From Pararhodobacter sp. SW119 (GTDB lineage: Bacteria > Pseudomonadota > Alphaproteobacteria > Rhodobacterales > Rhodobacteraceae), in the NCBI RefSeq assembly GCF_017811755.1, contig NZ_JADDJF010000020.1, positions 1 through 64,000 of the forward strand: a DNA stretch of 64,000 nucleotides, read 5' to 3'. A program made the position numbers and the translations under genes. The notes beneath the pieces were generated by a model. That model saw only the letters and a program-made list of their open reading frames with translations, made no database searches and was not told the DNA's origin. Below are positions 57,501 through 63,500 of the stretch, in pieces (positions within the stretch are counted from its first letter, which is position 1; the number at the start of each line of letters is the position of its first letter).

Positions 57501-60500
57501 GCCGCCGAACAGCTGATCGGCATTGGCGGTGCCCTTGATGGTGTCGTCGCCCGCCCCGCCGCGCACGATGGCATGAATGCCGGAATGGGTGACGCCGCTG
57601 AGATCGATAACGTCGTTGCCGGCACCACCATCGACGATGATCTTCGACACGTTGTCGAACCGGTAAAGTGACAGCGCGCCGCCCGCCAGCGCCGTCGCCT
57701 TGCTGACACCGAACTGCTCGGACCAGACAATGACGGAGTTGGCTCCCACCGACTCCACGTGGATCGTCTCGGCAATGTCGCGGGTATCCCCCTGTAGCCG
57801 CGCCTCGGCATTCGGGCCGATATTGAGGGTCAGTGTATCGCCGCTCTGGCTGCCCAGGATGGCCGGGCGCTCGAACGGGATGTTGAACTCGAACAGCGTC
57901 AGGCGGACGAACTCGAAGCTTTCGCTGATCTTGAAGAGCAGCAGATTGACTTCGATAAAGGCGCGCAGGAAGAACTCGAGCTTGCCGCTGATGTCGAAGA
58001 TCGCCAGCGGATTGAATTCGTTGGCCGCCAGGTTGGCCGCCATCTCGTTGATGCGCACCTTGTCGTCGCCGTCTAGGTCGGCAAAGTCGAAGAAAATCGT
58101 CGCATCGATGCCGCCCTCGGCGCCGAATTTCGCCGGCCCGATGGACACCCCGGCGCCCACCGCGATGGTGGCGCCTAGCGTCAGGAACGGATCGCCGGAG
58201 GCGTCGATGAAGAAGCTGTTGAGGAGGTGAGCGGGATTCTCGCTGGCGATGAACTGCTCAAGGCCGCGGGTGTCGAAGCCGACCGTGGTCGAAACGCTGC
58301 CGCTGACGCCGCCGCTGAAGAACCCGACCAGCGGGCCGACGATGGGGACTTCCTGGCGGAAGAAGAAGTCGAAGCCGAAGGTTGGCAGGCTGGCCGTGAA
58401 CAGCGTGACGTCGGGCTGCCCGAGGATGAGCTTGAAGATCGTCTCGGGCTCGAGGATGTGGAAGTTGATGGCGCCGTCCTGGGTGACGCCGGAGGTGAAG
58501 CGCTGGGTCGAGCTCGGCTGCGGCGCGCTCGATGTCGGCGCGGAGGCGCCCGCAAGCTTGCCGGTCTGTGTGCCGTCGAGTTCCAGCTTGCTGACCGACC
58601 GCAGGTCGCCGAACCCCAGTTCGATGATGTCGTCGGCATCAATGTAGCCGCCGTAGTTGGTTGTAGACTTGGCCTCATCGGTAGCCGCGGTCAGCACCAG
58701 GTGGCCGAAGTTGAGGGACAGGTTGCCGGACGGATCGGCCGAGTTCACGAGATCCATGAGGAAGAACAGTTCCTCGATGAAGTCGAGGACCGCCACCACG
58801 GTCGGGCCGTTCTTGGGATCGAACAGGACGATCAGGTCCTTGCCGGTGATGGTCTTGCCCATCAGGTCCGACAGGAGCGGGATGCGCATGTTGAGGAAGC
58901 CGTCCGGCCCCAGGATCGGCGCGGCCGGTTCCAGCACCTCGGCGAAGTCGTGCAGCAGCGGCCCGGCGAAGTCGGAAATGAACGAGCCGAGATCGAGGCT
59001 GACATTGGCGAACACCACGTCCGGGTCGTTGACCACGAAACCGTCGTCGGGCGTGATCGAGAACCCGAAGTCGATCAGCAGGTCGGTCGAGATCGAAGGC
59101 AGGAAGCCGCCGAGGTCTTCGCTGATGGTGCTGAAGTCCACCTCCGCCTGGGCCCGCAGCACGGCACCGCCGGAGAGCTCGGGCTTGAAGATTTCGCTCG
59201 CCGGCGTGCTGATCAGGTCGGGGATGGTCAGCCGGCCTTCCCTCGCCGTTCCGGCCTCGCCCGGCGCCACGATGTCGACAGCGCCCGACAGGAAAAGCTG
59301 GGATATCTCGCGCTTGCCGTCCCCATTCACCCGCTGAAGCACGCCGTCGCCGTCGAGGTCGACGCCGTCGAGCACGTTGAGGGCGAGGAACAGCAGCCGA
59401 CCCTCGACTTCGGCCCGGCTGTCTCCGCCGGGAGCGGCGAGCACATAGCCGTTGTCGGTGCCGAAATCGATCGTGATGTCGAGCCCGATCTCATCGTCAT
59501 GCGAGGTGACGAAGTAGAAGCCGATCTCCTCGTGCACGCCGAAGCCGAACTTGAGGTCGAAGTCGATGGTGACGGTCGGCTGGAATGCGGCCGAAATGCC
59601 GAGCGCGTCGATGCCGAGGTCGAACTCGATCTCGTCGGTGGAGAAGGTGAATGTCTTGCCGAGTTCGAAATCGAACTGGGCGAACTTGTTGTCGTCGCTC
59701 GATGGTGTCGCGAACAGCGACCCTATCGTCGCCCCAGTATAGACGACATCATCAATCGTGATGAGAGAGTCGCCGTTGCTGTCCTTGAGCAGATCGATTC
59801 CGCCCGGGCCGAACACGTCGAAGATGGTGTTCCGGACGAAGTCGGTGAGACCGTCGAGGTTGGCGTTGTTCTCGCGCAGCGTGTTGACCAGCGGCGTCAG
59901 GAAATTGGCGCGGAAGCCCTCGATGAAGTTGCTTGCCGGATTGTCGGCCAGCAGATCGCCGACGAACGGCAGGTCGACCCCCATGATCTGGCCGTTGAGC
60001 GTCTCCTGCAGGAACTGCAGCGCCCTGTCGATGCCCGACACCACCACCGACGGATCGGCCAGCAGGGCGAAGATGCTGGGGAGTTCCAGATTGTTGAAGT
60101 AGTCGAGGATGTCGTTCGGCAGGTTGAAGTTCAACCCACCAGTGCCCGCGAACAAGTCCGGCAGGTCGATGGTCGCGCCGAGATCCCCAATCGACTGCTT
60201 GAAGTCGTCGGTGCCGATGAGCAGCGGCAGATTGACCGATCCGGTGCCGGTCACGTTGGCAGTGGGCGTCACCGTCTCGAAATCGAAGCTGCCGATATCG
60301 TTGAAGTCCACGATGATATTGTTCGCCAGTCCAAGCGCGATGCTGCCGGCGAGACTGGCCGAGCCACCCTCCACGAACAGGCCGAAGGGTCCGACCTGGG
60401 CCTTGAAGTCGAGATCCTGCCCGCTGGCGCTGGCCCCGGCCGTGAGCCCGGTGTCGGCGGCATCGATGATCAGCTCGCGCGTATCGAGTTTGAGGCCGAA

Positions 60501-63500
60501 ACCGAGATCGAAGGCGATATCGGCGTTCACCGCCAGATTGCCCGAGGCGCTGACGCCGACGAGGCTGGTCAGGAAGTCAGGCAGTCCGGCATCCGACAGA
60601 TCGAGGCTGAACGGCTGCGACAGGCTGGCGCCGAGGCCAAAGCTGAAGTCGAAATCGAGGGTCTTCTCGGTCGTGTCGAAGGACAGCAGGTTCGTGCCCG
60701 TCGGCAGCCCGAGCTTGGCGACCAGCAGGTCGTTGAGCTCCTGCACGGCGCCGGCCGGGTCGTTGGCGATCTCCTCGACCACGGCGGCGAATTCGTCCAC
60801 CGCGGCGAGCATCTCAGCCACCGAGCGCTCGATCAGCGGCAGCCGCAGCTGCATGGCCTCGCTGTCGCTGAACTGCTGCAGCAACCCGATCATCGCCCTG
60901 AGCCCGGAGACGATATCAGCAAACGACAGGTCGCGGAACTGATTGAGGATGTCCAGGTCCGCACCGCTGAAATCGACGGTGACATTCGGCGTTTCGGTCA
61001 GCGGATTGAACGAAGCGGCAGCGATCGTCAGGCTGGCAGTGAGAGAGTCGAGACCCGAAAGGCCGACGTCCGGGGACACGTCGAGCTCGAAACCGAGCGC
61101 GGCCGAGAACGTTCCGTCGACGATGCCGGTCTGCAGATTGCCGTCGGCGTCGCGCGTCGCGTCGGCACTGTCGAACAGGAACAGCCCATCGCCCAGCGCC
61201 TCGGTCAGCACCGCCACCGGAATGACAGCGGTGCCGTCTTCGGGGTTCATCAGGGCGAAGTCGAAGCCGGCATCGAAGAACGTGCCGTCGGTGTCCAGCG
61301 TCCCGCCGCCGGTGGCGGTGAGGCCGAGGAAGCCGAGCGTGGCGTTCAGCGTCAAGTTGTCGGCGACCAGCTTGAAGCTGCCGTCGAGGGTGACGTCCTC
61401 GAGCGAGAAGCCGGTCGCCTTGGCCCGCAGCGTGGCGCCCTGTCCGGCGTCCAGGCCGAGCTCGGTAATGGCGCCGTTGTTCGCCGTATCCGGCACGTTG
61501 ATCGCCAGCGTCTCGACGCCCGGATTGGCCTTGATGGCCAGACGGTTGCCCTCGGGATCGATGCGCACCACGGAGAGGAGGCCGGCTTCAGCGCCAAGAG
61601 CCGTATCCACGGCCGACTGGAGCTGGGCCCTGAGATCATCGAGGCTCGTGTTGACTGTCGTGGAACTGGCAAGCAATTCAACGTCGTAGGATGTGCCGTT
61701 GACGATCAGGCTGAACTCGATGTCGTCCGTCGTCGTGCCGTCGAAGCGCGTCGGGGCGCTGAGCAGGCCCAGTTGCTGGAAGGCCGGGTCGTCGAAGCTC
61801 GCCGACACCTGAGCCAGTCGCTCGATGGTCGTGCCGGGCTCGAGGTCGAACATCGAGATGCGGACCGACTCCATCGACAGCGAGATGCGCCCGCCGCCGG
61901 CATCCACCCGGATGGGCGAGCGGAAGGCGAGCTCGAGCGTGTCGCCGGTATTGGGGACCGAGTCGAGCGTCAGCTTGAGCTTGCCGGCGTCGTTAGCGAC
62001 GGTGACGCTGAAGCCGCCGAGCCCGGCGCTCCCCAGCGCCCGGTTGATGGCCGCTTGCAGGCCGTCGACAATGTTCCCCATCGTCGCGGCGGTATTCAGC
62101 TCGCTCGCGCTCAGCACGCCGTCGCCGCTGGTGTCGAGCACGTCGACGGCGCGCAGCCGCCCGTTGACCGTGCGATCCTGGCCGTCGACGCTGAGCAGCA
62201 GCGTGAAGGCGATGTCGCTGGTCATCTTGGTGAGCGGCGCATGCCCGGCCGTCTTTGAGGCGCCCTGGGCGATCGTCCCGGTGGTCAGCACGCCATCGGA
62301 ATTGACGAAGCCGAGCGTCAGGTGCCCGTCGCTGGCGAGCTGGGTGTTGATCGCCTTGCGCACGTCGTCGGCAAGATCGGCGAGGGAGCCGTTGGTGATG
62401 TCCTTGGAGACGGTGACGCTGATGTCGCCGAAACTGGCCGTATTGACGAGACCGCTGCCGTCGGCGGAAATCTGGGCGACGTCCTGGTTGCCCGGATCGT
62501 CGAAAGTGATCGTATAGACCGTGTAAGCCCCGGCGGTTTGCTTGGTCACCGACACCCCGACGATGTTGGTGAGCCCCTCGAGCGCCGTCTCGACGACGCC
62601 AGCACTGGCGTTGAACGCGATGTCGCCGGTCGTTTGACCGTCAAACGTCAGCGTGAAGGTGCCGCCGTCGGCATTGAGCACCGCGACGCTCTGCACTTCG
62701 TCGTCATCGCCGCTTCCCTGGGTCGTGGTGGCGGTCACCACCGCCGGCCGGTTGACCAAGTCGAGGTCGAAATTGGCGTCGCCGAACAGGATGCCGTTGT
62801 CGGCCGGCCCCTCGAGGTCGACCGGCGTGGCGGCCAGCAGGACGTTCGGATCGGTGCCGAAGGTGATGGTGTAGACCCGGTCATTGCCGTCCGTCAGCGC
62901 GCCGCCGGTGACACTGTCGACAGTGAAGCCCGCAGCCTCCAGGGCCGCCTTGACACTGTCGGCCCCCTGGGCATTTGCGTCGAAGTCGATGGCCCCGGTC
63001 GTGTTGCTATTGTCGCTCAGCACATAGGTGCCGGCATTGGCGTTGTTGACGGTGAGGACCTGAACGGTGGTGTCGCCCTCCGTTTCGGCCTCGACGGTCA
63101 CCGAGGCCTTGTTGTCGGGGGTGAAGACGCTCGGGTTGATGGCGACTTCCTGGCTGGGCGTCAGGTCGATGCGGAACGTGAGGCCGCCATTGAGGTCGGC
63201 CTCCATGGACAGGGCGCCGGTGGTCTCGATGCTGGCGATATCGCCCAGGCTGGCGCCGAAATCGAGCGGGAACGCCCCGCCCGTCAGCTGGCTGGAGTCG
63301 CTCTGCAGCTCCGCGACATTCTTGTTACCGAGGCTGTTCTGGAAGGTGACGGTGTAGGGACCGCCATTGCCGCCGGTGACGGCGATGTCGGTCGAGCCGA
63401 TGCCCGACAGCGCGGTCAGAGCATTCTTCACCTGCGTTGCCGTGGCATTGTGGCCGAGGTCAGCGGTGAACTCCGGCGTGCCGTTGGCGTCGGGGAAGGC

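Noticed and set aside
58227-62258. 1,343-codon open frame on the plus strand opposite the giant gene
   Set aside because: Mirror of the repetitive GAC/GTC-rich codons of the giant gene; composition is Val/Glu/Arg-rich with no recognisable domain.
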